Origin: Cohnella zeiphila
Lineage (GTDB): Bacteria > Bacillota > Bacilli > Paenibacillales > Paenibacillaceae
Length of the DNA: 64,000 bases
Assembly: GCF_014212055.1 (NCBI RefSeq)
Contig: NZ_JACJVO010000028.1
Location: 1-64,000, forward strand
Direction: 5' to 3'
The position numbers and the translations under genes were made by a program. The notes beneath the pieces were generated by a model. The model was not told the origin of the DNA and ran no database searches. It saw only the letters and a list, made by a program, of their open reading frames with translations. Positions 41,647 through 48,604 of this stretch are shown in pieces. Each line of letters opens with the position of its first letter. Within the stretch, counting starts at the first letter, position 1.

Positions 41647-41817
41647 CTAACAGTTGGGTTGGCATTTTTCCTTGTCCTTAAGCCGGAAGAAGAGTTGTTT
41701 ATCATAGAAGCCAGTTTCTGGGATCTTGTAGTGGTCGCTCAGTCGGAGGAGCACGGTTTTTTCCTGATCGAAGGGGATTTCGAAGCGATAGGTGACAAAC
41801 GAGGGTGACGCATACAT
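41647..41817 (-). CDS. Small or fragmentary reading frame, unknown function
   Basis: A 56-codon frame (ATG at 41817, TAG at 41647-41649). The protein looks natural: FVTYRFEIPFDQEKTVLLRL, then HYKIPETGFYDKQLFFRLKDKE, with alternating hydrophobic and charged residues. It is less GC-rich than its surroundings. No ribosome binding site is seen and the frame stays open upstream to about 41915, so it is probably the 3' piece of a decayed or imported gene rather than a complete gene. No family recognised. Confidence 0.4.
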   Translation of the reverse strand: MYASPSFVTYRFEIPFDQEKTVLLRLSDHYKIPETGFYDKQLFFRLKDKEKCQPNC

Positions 41818-42122
41818 GGTTGAGACGCCGCGGAAAGTTGAGTCTTCTGAGCAAATGGGATAACGGCGTAAAGCCGATAAGACATAGCGGAAGTGAGACG
41901 AGAGGGGAAATCTCCTTACATTTGCCTCCTAGACGCTCCTTTTCAAGATTGGAGCGGAAAATCTCCCTTTCATGGCCTTTGAATGCTGAGAATGTACGCA
42001 AAGGGCCGAATTGTAGGGAGATTTTCCGTCCCGTGAACGAATATGGGGGAACCTCCGGCGAATGAAGGGAGGTTTTCCGGTTCGCGTCGCCGGTAGAGGC
42101 GACATGGAGAAACTGCTGAAGG
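41818..42122. repeat. Gene-poor spacer with inverted GGGAGATTTTCC motifs
   Basis: A G+A-rich motif and its reverse complement occur five times: at 41904 and 41956 as GGRAAATCTCC-type, and at 42016, 42046 and 42068 as GGGAGRTTTTCC-type or similar. The copies at 41955-41968 and 42015-42028 form a perfect 14-bp inverted repeat with a further GGCCTTTG/CAAAGGGCC pairing inside the loop. No convincing gene lies here. Purpose unknown; it could be a short mobile palindrome or a structured RNA. Confidence 0.6.
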
Positions 42123-43364
42123 TCAGAACCAATCTTCGCCAAGCTGACGGGATTGCCGGATGAGAAACTTTTTGACGGCGGGATCGGCGCAAAGTCCGAT
42201 GGCGAGGCCGTATGCCTCTCTGGCTTCTTCAAGTCTGTTCGCTAGGCTCTGAAAATGTGCGGCGACCGCCCAGTAAGGCTGGTAGCTTTTAACGGAATCG
42301 GTTGGAATCTCTTCGAGCAGAGCGAGACCCGCCTCGGGGCCGCGGGCTTCGGCGACGGCTGCGGCGCGGCCGACCAACGTCCCGATTGTCGGCGCAAGAT
42401 GCACCAGGCCTTCGTACAGAAGGGCGATCGCTTCCCATTCGGTGTCAAAGCCTTGAATCCGCTGAGCGTGAGCGGACTGAATGGCCGCTTCGAGCTGAAA
42501 GCGCCCGATCCGGCCGGCTTGCGCGGCGAGGCGCAGGTGTTGTTCCGCCTCCTCGATCAGAGGTCTCGACCAGAGAGCGGGATCTTGCTCGGAGAGCGGG
42601 ACATATTCGCCCGACCGGTCTCGCCGCGCCGCGCGCCGGGCTTCGCAGTGAAGCAGGAGCGCCAGCAATCCGTGAGGTTCCGGTTCTTCGGGCAGCGACC
42701 GCGCGAGCAGCCGGGCCAGGCAGATCGCTTCCTCGGTCAACCCGTTGCGGCGAGGGTCGGCGCCGGCTGCATCGTCCCAGCCGCTGCCGTATGCGGCATA
42801 GATGGCCTCGAGCACGGGATCCAGGCGCTGCGGCAGCTCGTCGGCGCCTGGCATCTCGAACGTGAGGCGTTCGCCGCGGATTTTGGCCTTGGCCCGGGAG
42901 AGGCGCTGTCCCATCGCGGAAGGCTTGACGAGGAATGCGGACGCGATGCGCGCGGCATCGATGCCGAGCACGGTCTGCAGCATCAGCGGCGTATGGATGG
43001 CCGGGTCGATCGAGGGGTGGGCGCACAGGAACAGCATTTGAAGACGCTCGTCCGGGAACTCGAAGCCGGAGGAGACCGCTTGTTGCGCCTCCTCCGCCAA
43101 TGCAAGCAGGGCGGGTGCGGCATCGGCGCGCACCCGCGCCCGGCGGTCGCCGTCGATGAGCCGCCGGCGGGCCGCCGTCAGCAGCCAGGCCTCGGGCTTG
43201 TTCGGCACCCCGGTGAGAGGCCATGTCTCCAGGGCGGAGACGAAGGCATCGGATAGCGCATCCTCGAACGCCGCCACGTCGCCCCGGCGAACGGCCAGAA
43301 AAGCGATCAGGCGACCGTAGCTATCCCGAGCCGCCTGTTCGATGGCGCGATGAACGTCTATCAT
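42123..43364 (-). CDS. ECF-type RNA polymerase sigma factor, ECF42/SigJ-like
   Basis: A 413-residue sigma factor. The short region 2 and 4 part (about 1-175: RLIAFLAVRRGDVAAFEDALSDAFVSALETWP, AWLLTAARRRLID, SAMGQRLSRAKAKIR) is followed by a long C-terminal helical extension (LYEGLVHLAPTIGTLVGRAAAVAEARG) of the type found in ECF42 factors. There is no anti-sigma gene. Instead the gene overlaps by four bases (ATGA) a YCII/DGPF protein, the known genomic partner of this group. The start is inside the partner's stop; the frame is open further upstream but in the wrong frame for the partner gene. Confidence 0.92.
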   Translation of the reverse strand: MIDVHRAIEQAARDSYGRLIAFLAVRRGDVAAFEDALSDAFVSALETWPLTGVPNKPEAWLLTAARRRLIDGDRRARVRADAAPALLALAEEAQQAVSSGFEFPDERLQMLFLCAHPSIDPAIHTPLMLQTVLGIDAARIASAFLVKPSAMGQRLSRAKAKIRGERLTFEMPGADELPQRLDPVLEAIYAAYGSGWDDAAGADPRRNGLTEEAICLARLLARSLPEEPEPHGLLALLLHCEARRAARRDRSGEYVPLSEQDPALWSRPLIEEAEQHLRLAAQAGRIGRFQLEAAIQSAHAQRIQGFDTEWEAIALLYEGLVHLAPTIGTLVGRAAAVAEARGPEAGLALLEEIPTDSVKSYQPYWAVAAHFQSLANRLEEAREAYGLAIGLCADPAVKKFLIRQSRQLGEDWF

Positions 43365-43708
43365 TTGGTAGGCGGCAGATTCTGCCGAACCTCCACCGCG
43401 TCGGTCGGTCCGCGCGATGCCCACTCCAAGGCGGTATCCTGATCCGGCACGTCGATGACGAACAACCCGCCAAGCTGCTCTTTCGCCGAAGTGATCGGTC
43501 CATCCTGCACGAGCGTTTCTCCCTTGACGCGTTTCAGGCTCGCGGCCGTTTCCGGCGGATAAAGCCCTGCGCTGGCGACGACGATGCCGGCTTCGCGCAA
43601 GGCGCGCACATAGTGGGTCCATCCGGCCAGATAGGCCTCGCGTTGCTCGGGATCGGTGCGTCGGGCAAACTCCTCCGGGCTTTCATAAAACAGCAAAGTG
43701 TAGTGCAT
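43361..43708 (-). CDS. YCII/DGPF-domain protein, partner of the ECF sigma factor
   Basis: A 115-residue ferredoxin-like-fold protein with AGGAG eight bases before the ATG. Sequence MHYTLLFYESPEEFARR, a central VQDGPITSAKEQLGG and a final TDAVEVRQNLPP mark the YCII-related family that pairs with ECF42 sigma factors. The name-giving DGPF motif reads DGPI. It may sense a signal for the sigma factor; the mechanism is not established. Confidence 0.9.
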   Translation of the reverse strand: MHYTLLFYESPEEFARRTDPEQREAYLAGWTHYVRALREAGIVVASAGLYPPETAASLKRVKGETLVQDGPITSAKEQLGGLFVIDVPDQDTALEWASRGPTDAVEVRQNLPPTK

Positions 43709-43834
43709 GTTGCCATCTCCTCTCGATTTTGGCGGAGGGCGTTGTTTTTCCGCTTACCCTCATGACGTTCCTACCGCATTCATTTCGACAAGCTGCATCA
43801 AAAAAATTCGCGGAACCGAGATCGAAGCCGGCGG

Positions 43835-44686
43835 CTACGATTCTCTGTCCCCGGCGTCGACCAGCCGCAGCACTTTGGCCGCGGTGGGCGAATCGGGCGC
43901 CGGCGTGTAAATGCTGCACCGCAAGTCGCTTTCCCCTTGAACCTGCAGAGACGCGAGGTGAAACTGCATCTTGCCCGCCTTGGAATGGCGGAACTCGATA
44001 AGAAGCTCGGGCGCCGAACTGACGCGGCTCTGCTCCCAAAGACGCCCGAAGTCGGGGTGAAGCTCCCGCATCTCGTCCAGGAAGCGATCGTACCATTCGT
44101 CCTCCACGTACTGGCCATAATACGCCCGGAAGATGGCCAGAAACCCGCCGACGAAATGCTCCCAATTGACGGCCAGCCGCCGAAGCTCCTTGCGCGTGAA
44201 CAGCAGCCGAATCATGTTCCGTTCCTCCGCGGGCACCCGGTCGAAGTCGACGAACACCTGCGCCGCCGCTTCGTTCCAACCGACGATCTGGTATCTCCGG
44301 TCGGAGATGATGGTCGGACAGGAGCGCAATTCCCGTAAAATCAACTGCAGAGACGGACTGATCTGAAGCGGTTCCTCGCGAGCGATTGCCGCGCCGCTTC
44401 CCGTATCCATCGCCAGCGAGAATACATATTTTCGCTCGTCGACGGTAAGGCGCAGCGCGCTTGCCACGCTGTCCAGCACGGAGGCGGACACCTGGATGTC
44501 GCGGCCTTGTTCCAGCCACGTGTACCAGGTGGTGCTGACGCCGGCCAACTGCGCGATCTCCTCGCGGCGAAGGCCGGGCGTTCGCCGGCGGCCTCCGTCC
44601 GGCAAACCGGCATCGGCGGGGCGCAGCTTGGCGCGCTGGTTTTTGAGGAAGGCGGACAGCGCCTGCAGTCTCGCTTGGCGGTTCAT
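43835..44686 (-). CDS. XRE-type helix-turn-helix regulator with MmyB-like ligand domain
   Basis: 283 residues from the ATG at 44686 with AGGAG eight bases upstream. N-terminal HTH: RRTPGLRREEIAQLAGVSTTWYTWLEQGRDIQVSASVLDSVASAL. C-terminal domain with VGWNEAAAQVF and NMIRLLFTRKELRRL, typical of the MmyB-like transcription regulator family that binds fatty-acid-like ligands through a PAS-like fold. It diverges from a KAS II gene, which fits a lipid-related signal. A good minus-strand promoter lies at 44724-44752. Confidence 0.92.
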   Translation of the reverse strand: MNRQARLQALSAFLKNQRAKLRPADAGLPDGGRRRTPGLRREEIAQLAGVSTTWYTWLEQGRDIQVSASVLDSVASALRLTVDERKYVFSLAMDTGSGAAIAREEPLQISPSLQLILRELRSCPTIISDRRYQIVGWNEAAAQVFVDFDRVPAEERNMIRLLFTRKELRRLAVNWEHFVGGFLAIFRAYYGQYVEDEWYDRFLDEMRELHPDFGRLWEQSRVSSAPELLIEFRHSKAGKMQFHLASLQVQGESDLRCSIYTPAPDSPTAAKVLRLVDAGDRES

Positions 44687-44723
44687 GAAGCATGCTCCTC
44701 CGATCATCTGGATTCAGGTATTT

Positions 44724-44752
44724 ATTATACTATGATAATTGAAAACTTGTAA
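44724..44752 (-). promoter_or_regulatory. Sigma-A promoter of the XRE regulator
   Basis: On the minus strand TTACAA (44752-44747) and TATAAT (44729-44724) are 17 bp apart. Just beside it, ACTTGTA and TACAAGT form a spaced 7-bp inverted repeat between the divergent genes that could be an operator. Confidence 0.6.
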
Positions 44753-44823
44753 TAGGATATGATTCGTGTCAGGATACAAGTGTTCAAAGCTTGATCTTAT
44801 GAAGAAAGCAAGGAGGAACGCAT

Positions 44824-46062
44824 ATGGAAAGAGCCGTCATTACGGGAATGGGAATCGTATCTCCGCTCGGGAACGAGGTCGAAGCTTTTTGGCGGAGGCT
44901 GAGAAGCGGAGAATCGGGCGTTTCCCTCATCGATACGTTTGATACATCGAGGTTTAAAGTGAAGATCGCCGGGCTCGTCCGGGACTTCGACGCGGAAGGA
45001 AGGTTCGGCCGCAAGGACGCGCGCCGGATGGACCGTTTCACGCAGTTTGCGGTCGCCGCCGCGGAGCAGGCGATGGAAGACGCGGGGCTGCGCCCGGACA
45101 AGCTCGACAAGGAGCGCTTCGGCGTCTACGTCGGCTCCGGCATCGGCGGCCTGCAGACGCTGCTCGACCAGGACGGGGTGCTACGGGAGCGCGGACCGGA
45201 CCGGGTAAGTCCGACGCTCGTGCCGATGATGATCGCCAACATGGCTTCGGCCACGATCAGCATCCGGTTCGGCGCGCTCGGGCCGACGATGTCGCCGGTG
45301 ACCGCCTGTTCGATCGGCAACACGTCGATCGGCGAAGCCAGCCGGCTCATTCGCCTCGGTCTTGCCGATGTCGTCATCGCGGGCGGGGCGGAAGCGGCGA
45401 TCACGGAAATCTCGCTCGCCAGCTTCGCCAACGCAACATCGCTGGCGAACCGCAATGACGAGCCGGAGAAGGCGAGCCGGCCGTTCGACGCGCAGCGCAG
45501 CGGCTTCGTCATGGCCGAAGGAGCCGGCGTCGTCGTGCTGGAGTCGCTCTCCCATGCGAGGCGCCGGAACGCCCGGATCTACGCGGAAGCGATCGGCTAT
45601 GGCGCCAGCTCGGACGCTTATCATATGGTGGCGACTCATCCGGAAGGCACCGGCGCTTACCTCGCCATGAGAGCGGCGCTTCGGGAAGCGAACCTGGAAC
45701 CGGGCGACGTGGACGTGATCAGCGCGCATGCGACGGGAACGGACGTGGGCGACTTGTCGGAGACGCTGGCGATCAAGCGGCTGTTCGGACCAAGCGCGGC
45801 GAACGTTCCGGTGACGGCGAACAAATCGATGACCGGGCACATGCTGGGCGCGGCCGGCGGCGCGGAGGCGATCGCGCTCGTCAAAAGCTTGCGGGAAGGC
45901 GTCATTCCGCCGACGATCAATCAGGAGTTCCCGGATCCCGAGTGCGATCTGGATTACGTGCCGAACGAGGCGCGCGAGGCCAAGCTGGAGGTGGCGATGT
46001 CCAACTCGTTCGGCTTCGGCGGACATAACGCGGTCATCGTGCTGCGGCGGATGGCCGATTAA
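44824..46062 (+). CDS. 3-oxoacyl-[ACP] synthase II (FabF-type KAS II)
   Basis: A 412-residue thiolase-fold condensing enzyme; GGAGG precedes the ATG. Catalytic triad residues are visible: C162 in VTACSIG, H302 in AHATGTD and H339 in SMTGHMLGAAGG. It elongates acyl-ACP with malonyl-ACP in fatty acid synthesis. It stands alone rather than in a fab cluster, opposite an MmyB-like regulator, so it may be an accessory KAS for membrane adaptation or a secondary product. The active-site surroundings (CSIGNTSIGEA) differ a little from housekeeping FabF (often CATGxNAIG). Confidence 0.93.
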   Translation: MERAVITGMGIVSPLGNEVEAFWRRLRSGESGVSLIDTFDTSRFKVKIAGLVRDFDAEGRFGRKDARRMDRFTQFAVAAAEQAMEDAGLRPDKLDKERFGVYVGSGIGGLQTLLDQDGVLRERGPDRVSPTLVPMMIANMASATISIRFGALGPTMSPVTACSIGNTSIGEASRLIRLGLADVVIAGGAEAAITEISLASFANATSLANRNDEPEKASRPFDAQRSGFVMAEGAGVVVLESLSHARRRNARIYAEAIGYGASSDAYHMVATHPEGTGAYLAMRAALREANLEPGDVDVISAHATGTDVGDLSETLAIKRLFGPSAANVPVTANKSMTGHMLGAAGGAEAIALVKSLREGVIPPTINQEFPDPECDLDYVPNEAREAKLEVAMSNSFGFGGHNAVIVLRRMAD

Positions 46063-46091
46063 TTCGAAAAATCGGTTGCGCCAAGCGAAAT

Positions 46092-46131
46092 AGCCGGTCC
46101 CCTCTTTAACAAAAAGGGGCCGGCTTTTGTT
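46092..46131 (+). terminator. Terminator after the KAS II gene
   Basis: AGCCGGTCCCC pairs with GGGGCCGGCT (one bulge), loop of about 13 bases, then TTTGTTTT. Confidence 0.75.
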
Positions 46132-46155
46132 TTATCGGCTCGGGAGACTTTGGAT

Positions 46156-46497
46156 TTAGGAACGTTTCCAGCGAAGCGTCCATTTCTCCATCTCGTCCAG
46201 GACGGTTCGAAAATCTTCGCCTTTCTCCGTGAGCGCGTATTCGACCGTTACGGGAACGGTGGGGAATACCGTCCGGCGGACGACGCCGGCCTTCTCCAGA
46301 TGGCGCAGCGTGTCGGTCAGCGACTGCGTCTTCACGATGGCGACGTCGCGCAGCAGCTGCTTGAAGCGCTTCGGTCCTTTGGACAGCTCCGAGATGACCA
46401 GAATCGACCATTTTGCCCCGAGCAGCTGCAATCCTTCGCAAATGAGCGGCTGCGAACCCGTAAACTCTTCTCCTTCCAGCTCATAAGCCTCATTCAT
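46156..46497 (-). CDS. HxlR family transcriptional regulator
   Basis: A 113-residue winged-helix protein; GAGG lies eight bases before the ATG at 46497. Typical sequence: C23 near the N-terminus in PLICEGLQLLGAKWSILVI, KRFKQLLRDVAIVKTQSLTDTLRHLEKAGVVRRTVFPTVPVTVEYALTEKG. It should be a dimeric repressor or activator of the divergent MFS gene; two near-identical candidate sites occupy the shared promoter region. The N-terminal Cys might make it redox- or electrophile-sensing, as in some HxlR members. Confidence 0.93.
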   Translation of the reverse strand: MNEAYELEGEEFTGSQPLICEGLQLLGAKWSILVISELSKGPKRFKQLLRDVAIVKTQSLTDTLRHLEKAGVVRRTVFPTVPVTVEYALTEKGEDFRTVLDEMEKWTLRWKRS

Positions 46498-46509
46498 AAC
46501 GCGCACCTC

Positions 46510-46595
46510 ACTTTATAAATGTAAGTAGGTCCATTCATCAGGATAATGTCAATCTCAATTGCCTTCTTACAATTATAAAGTGAAGTCCCTATAAT
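46510..46595 (+). promoter_or_regulatory. Promoter of the MFS gene with twin HxlR-type operator sites
   Basis: ACTTTATAAATGTAAG (46510-46525) recurs in inverted orientation at 46566-46581 with one base changed. The second copy contains TTACAA (46567-46572), which is 17 bp from TATAAT (46590-46595), a good promoter for the MFS gene. The first copy lies just before the HxlR gene start. Binding would therefore control both genes. Confidence 0.75.
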
Positions 46596-46639
46596 GGCAA
46601 TCAAGACGCGCGTCAAGACACGGAAGGGAAGTTGTTGTT

Positions 46640-47824
46640 ATGAAAAATGGGATTCTCTATTTGCTTACGGCGGGCGCATTCGTCGTCGGGACGGCGGAAT
46701 TGGTCGTTGCCGGCATTCTGGATCGTATCGCCGAAGATTTGAACGTGACGGTCGGCGCAGCCGGACAGCTGATCGCCGCTTACTCTCTCGCTTATGCAAT
46801 CGGAACGCCGGTTATCATTGCCGCGACGTCCAGGCTCAGCCGCAACGCCTTGCTCATCGGATCGCTTGCGCTGTTCGCGCTCGGCTGCGCCGTATCGGTG
46901 GCGGCCGACGATTATGCGATCGTCGTCGCGGGCCGCGTCGTGCTCGGCGTAAGCTCCGGCATCTTCTCGGTAATCGCCTTCGGCGCCGCCGCGGAACTCG
47001 TTCCGCCGGAGAAGAGGGGGCGTGCGGTCGGCATGGTGACGCTCGGCATGAGCGCCGCGACGGTGCTCGGAATTCCGGCCGGCGTCCTGTTCGCCAATTG
47101 GGGCAATTGGCGGACGATCTTCATCTGGCTCTGCATTCTTACGCTGCTGATCATGGCGGGCATTCGCCTTTGGCTGCCGAAGCTGAAAGGAGACGCGCCC
47201 GTCCGCTTTACCGAACAGTTCCGCGTTCTTCGCAATCCCGTCATCGTCTCCGGGTTCTTGCTGTCCGGGCTGTTCACGACCAGCGCATCGTTGATGAACT
47301 CCTATCAGGTTCCCTACTTGCAGGATGTGCTTCACAGCCGCGAGAGCAGCGTAAGCGCCTTGCTCCTCGTCTTCGGCTTGTTCGGAATGATCGGCTCGCG
47401 GCTTGGAGGTGTCGCTACGGACAAAAGCGGTAGCAAGCGGATCGTCGTGCTCGGCCTCGCCGCGATCGCGGCGGCGCTGATCCTGCTGCCAGCATTGTCC
47501 GGCTCCCGGCCTCTCGGCTGGGCGACGCTTGCCGTCTGGAACGGCGTCATGTCGCTGACCATTCCGGCGGTGCTGACGTATCTGATCCAGCAGGCGCCGC
47601 AATCGGCCAACATCGTGCTCGGCTTCAACACGTCGATGCTTCACCTGGGCGTCGCGCTCGGGGCGAGCGGGGGCGGAGCGCTTCTGCAAAGCGCCGGCAC
47701 CGTCCGCTACCATCCATGGATCGCCGCCGCGATCGCTCTTGCCGGCCTGGTCGCCGCCGCCGCATCTTTCGCTGCGGGGAGGAGAATGCGGCTTCGGACG
47801 GCTCGGACCGGCGAGGCGATTTGA
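46640..47824 (+). CDS. MFS transporter (DHA1, arabinose-efflux-like permease)
   Basis: A 394-residue membrane protein with about 12 helices. It starts YLLTAGAFVVGTAELVVAGIL, close to the AraJ/YdhP type of DHA1 permeases, and has the motif-A-like loop between helices 2 and 3 and GVATDKSGSKRIV in the second half. GGAAGGGAAG precedes the ATG. Control by the divergent HxlR regulator suggests a role in resistance to a toxic compound. Substrate unknown. Confidence 0.92.
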   Translation: MKNGILYLLTAGAFVVGTAELVVAGILDRIAEDLNVTVGAAGQLIAAYSLAYAIGTPVIIAATSRLSRNALLIGSLALFALGCAVSVAADDYAIVVAGRVVLGVSSGIFSVIAFGAAAELVPPEKRGRAVGMVTLGMSAATVLGIPAGVLFANWGNWRTIFIWLCILTLLIMAGIRLWLPKLKGDAPVRFTEQFRVLRNPVIVSGFLLSGLFTTSASLMNSYQVPYLQDVLHSRESSVSALLLVFGLFGMIGSRLGGVATDKSGSKRIVVLGLAAIAAALILLPALSGSRPLGWATLAVWNGVMSLTIPAVLTYLIQQAPQSANIVLGFNTSMLHLGVALGASGGGALLQSAGTVRYHPWIAAAIALAGLVAAAASFAAGRRMRLRTARTGEAI

Positions 47825-47846
47825 CAGCGCGCCGCAGATTGCCTAA

Positions 47847-47900
47847 AGTTGGATTCGGGGACATTTTCGCGGATGACAGCGGATCGCCCCGAATCCAACT
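47847..47900. repeat. Perfect 14-bp inverted repeat between the MFS and peroxidase genes
   Basis: AGTTGGATTCGGGG (47847-47860) and CCCCGAATCCAACT (47887-47900) enclose a 26-bp loop. No T tract follows, so it is not a normal terminator. It lies 62 bp before the peroxidase ATG and may be a dispersed palindromic element or a regulatory hairpin. Confidence 0.65.
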
Positions 47901-47962
47901 GCCGGCGGTCTGACGCGCCCAATGCCGATACGCCCGCCGGACAAGCCGAAGGAGGAGCCACA

Positions 47963-48433
47963 ATGTCCGTTTACGATTACAAAGCGAATACGATTCGCGG
48001 CGAGGAGAAGTCGCTGGAGGAATACCGCGGGAAAGTGCTGCTCATCGTCAACACGGCGAGCCAATGCGGCCTGACTCCGCAATACGAAGGGCTTCAGAAG
48101 CTATATGAGACTTACAAGGACCGCGGCTTCGTCATCCTCGGCTTTCCGAGCAACCAGTTCAAGGAACAGGAGCCGGGCAGCGAAGCGGAGATCGAGCAAT
48201 TTTGCAAAGTGAACTACGGCGTGACGTTCCCGCTCTTCGCGAAGACGGAAGTGATCGGAGAGAACGCGCATCCGCTGTTCCAGTATTTGACGAGCCGGGG
48301 GCCGTCCGAACAGTACGACATCAAATGGAATTTCGCGAAGTTTCTCGTCGACAAGAACGGCAATGTAGCGGAGCGGATCGATCCGCAGGTAACGCCGGCC
48401 GAGATCGAGGACCGAATCGCCGCCTTGCTGTAA
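47963..48433 (+). CDS. Glutathione-peroxidase-family thiol peroxidase (BsaA-like)
   Basis: 156 residues from the ATG at 47963, which follows AAGGAGGAG; the frame is open further upstream but lacks a ribosome binding site. Catalytic residues: peroxidatic C35 in TASQCGLTPQ, Q65 in FPSNQF and W122 in KWNF. C81 in QFCKVNYG sits where non-animal GPx-like enzymes have their resolving Cys, so it probably uses thioredoxin rather than glutathione. It reduces peroxides in the cytoplasm. A terminator follows. Confidence 0.95.
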   Translation: MSVYDYKANTIRGEEKSLEEYRGKVLLIVNTASQCGLTPQYEGLQKLYETYKDRGFVILGFPSNQFKEQEPGSEAEIEQFCKVNYGVTFPLFAKTEVIGENAHPLFQYLTSRGPSEQYDIKWNFAKFLVDKNGNVAERIDPQVTPAEIEDRIAALL

Positions 48434-48453
48434 CCATAAGCCGAGAGAGTACG

Positions 48454-48482
48454 ACAGCCTTCCCGAGCGGGAGGCTGTTTTT
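48454..48482 (+). terminator. Terminator after the peroxidase gene
   Basis: ACAGCCTTCCC (48454-48464) pairs with GGGAGGCTGT (48469-48478; one bulge) and is followed by a T run. Confidence 0.8.
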
Positions 48483-48604
48483 GGTTTGCGTTAGACAAAC
48501 GATGCCGGGAATCGCGCCGACCGAATGACAGGCTTTGCGGCGAATCCCCCTTACAATCTACTCGTTGGTCCGATCAGCCGACGAAGGAGAGGAACGGAAG
48601 AGGG

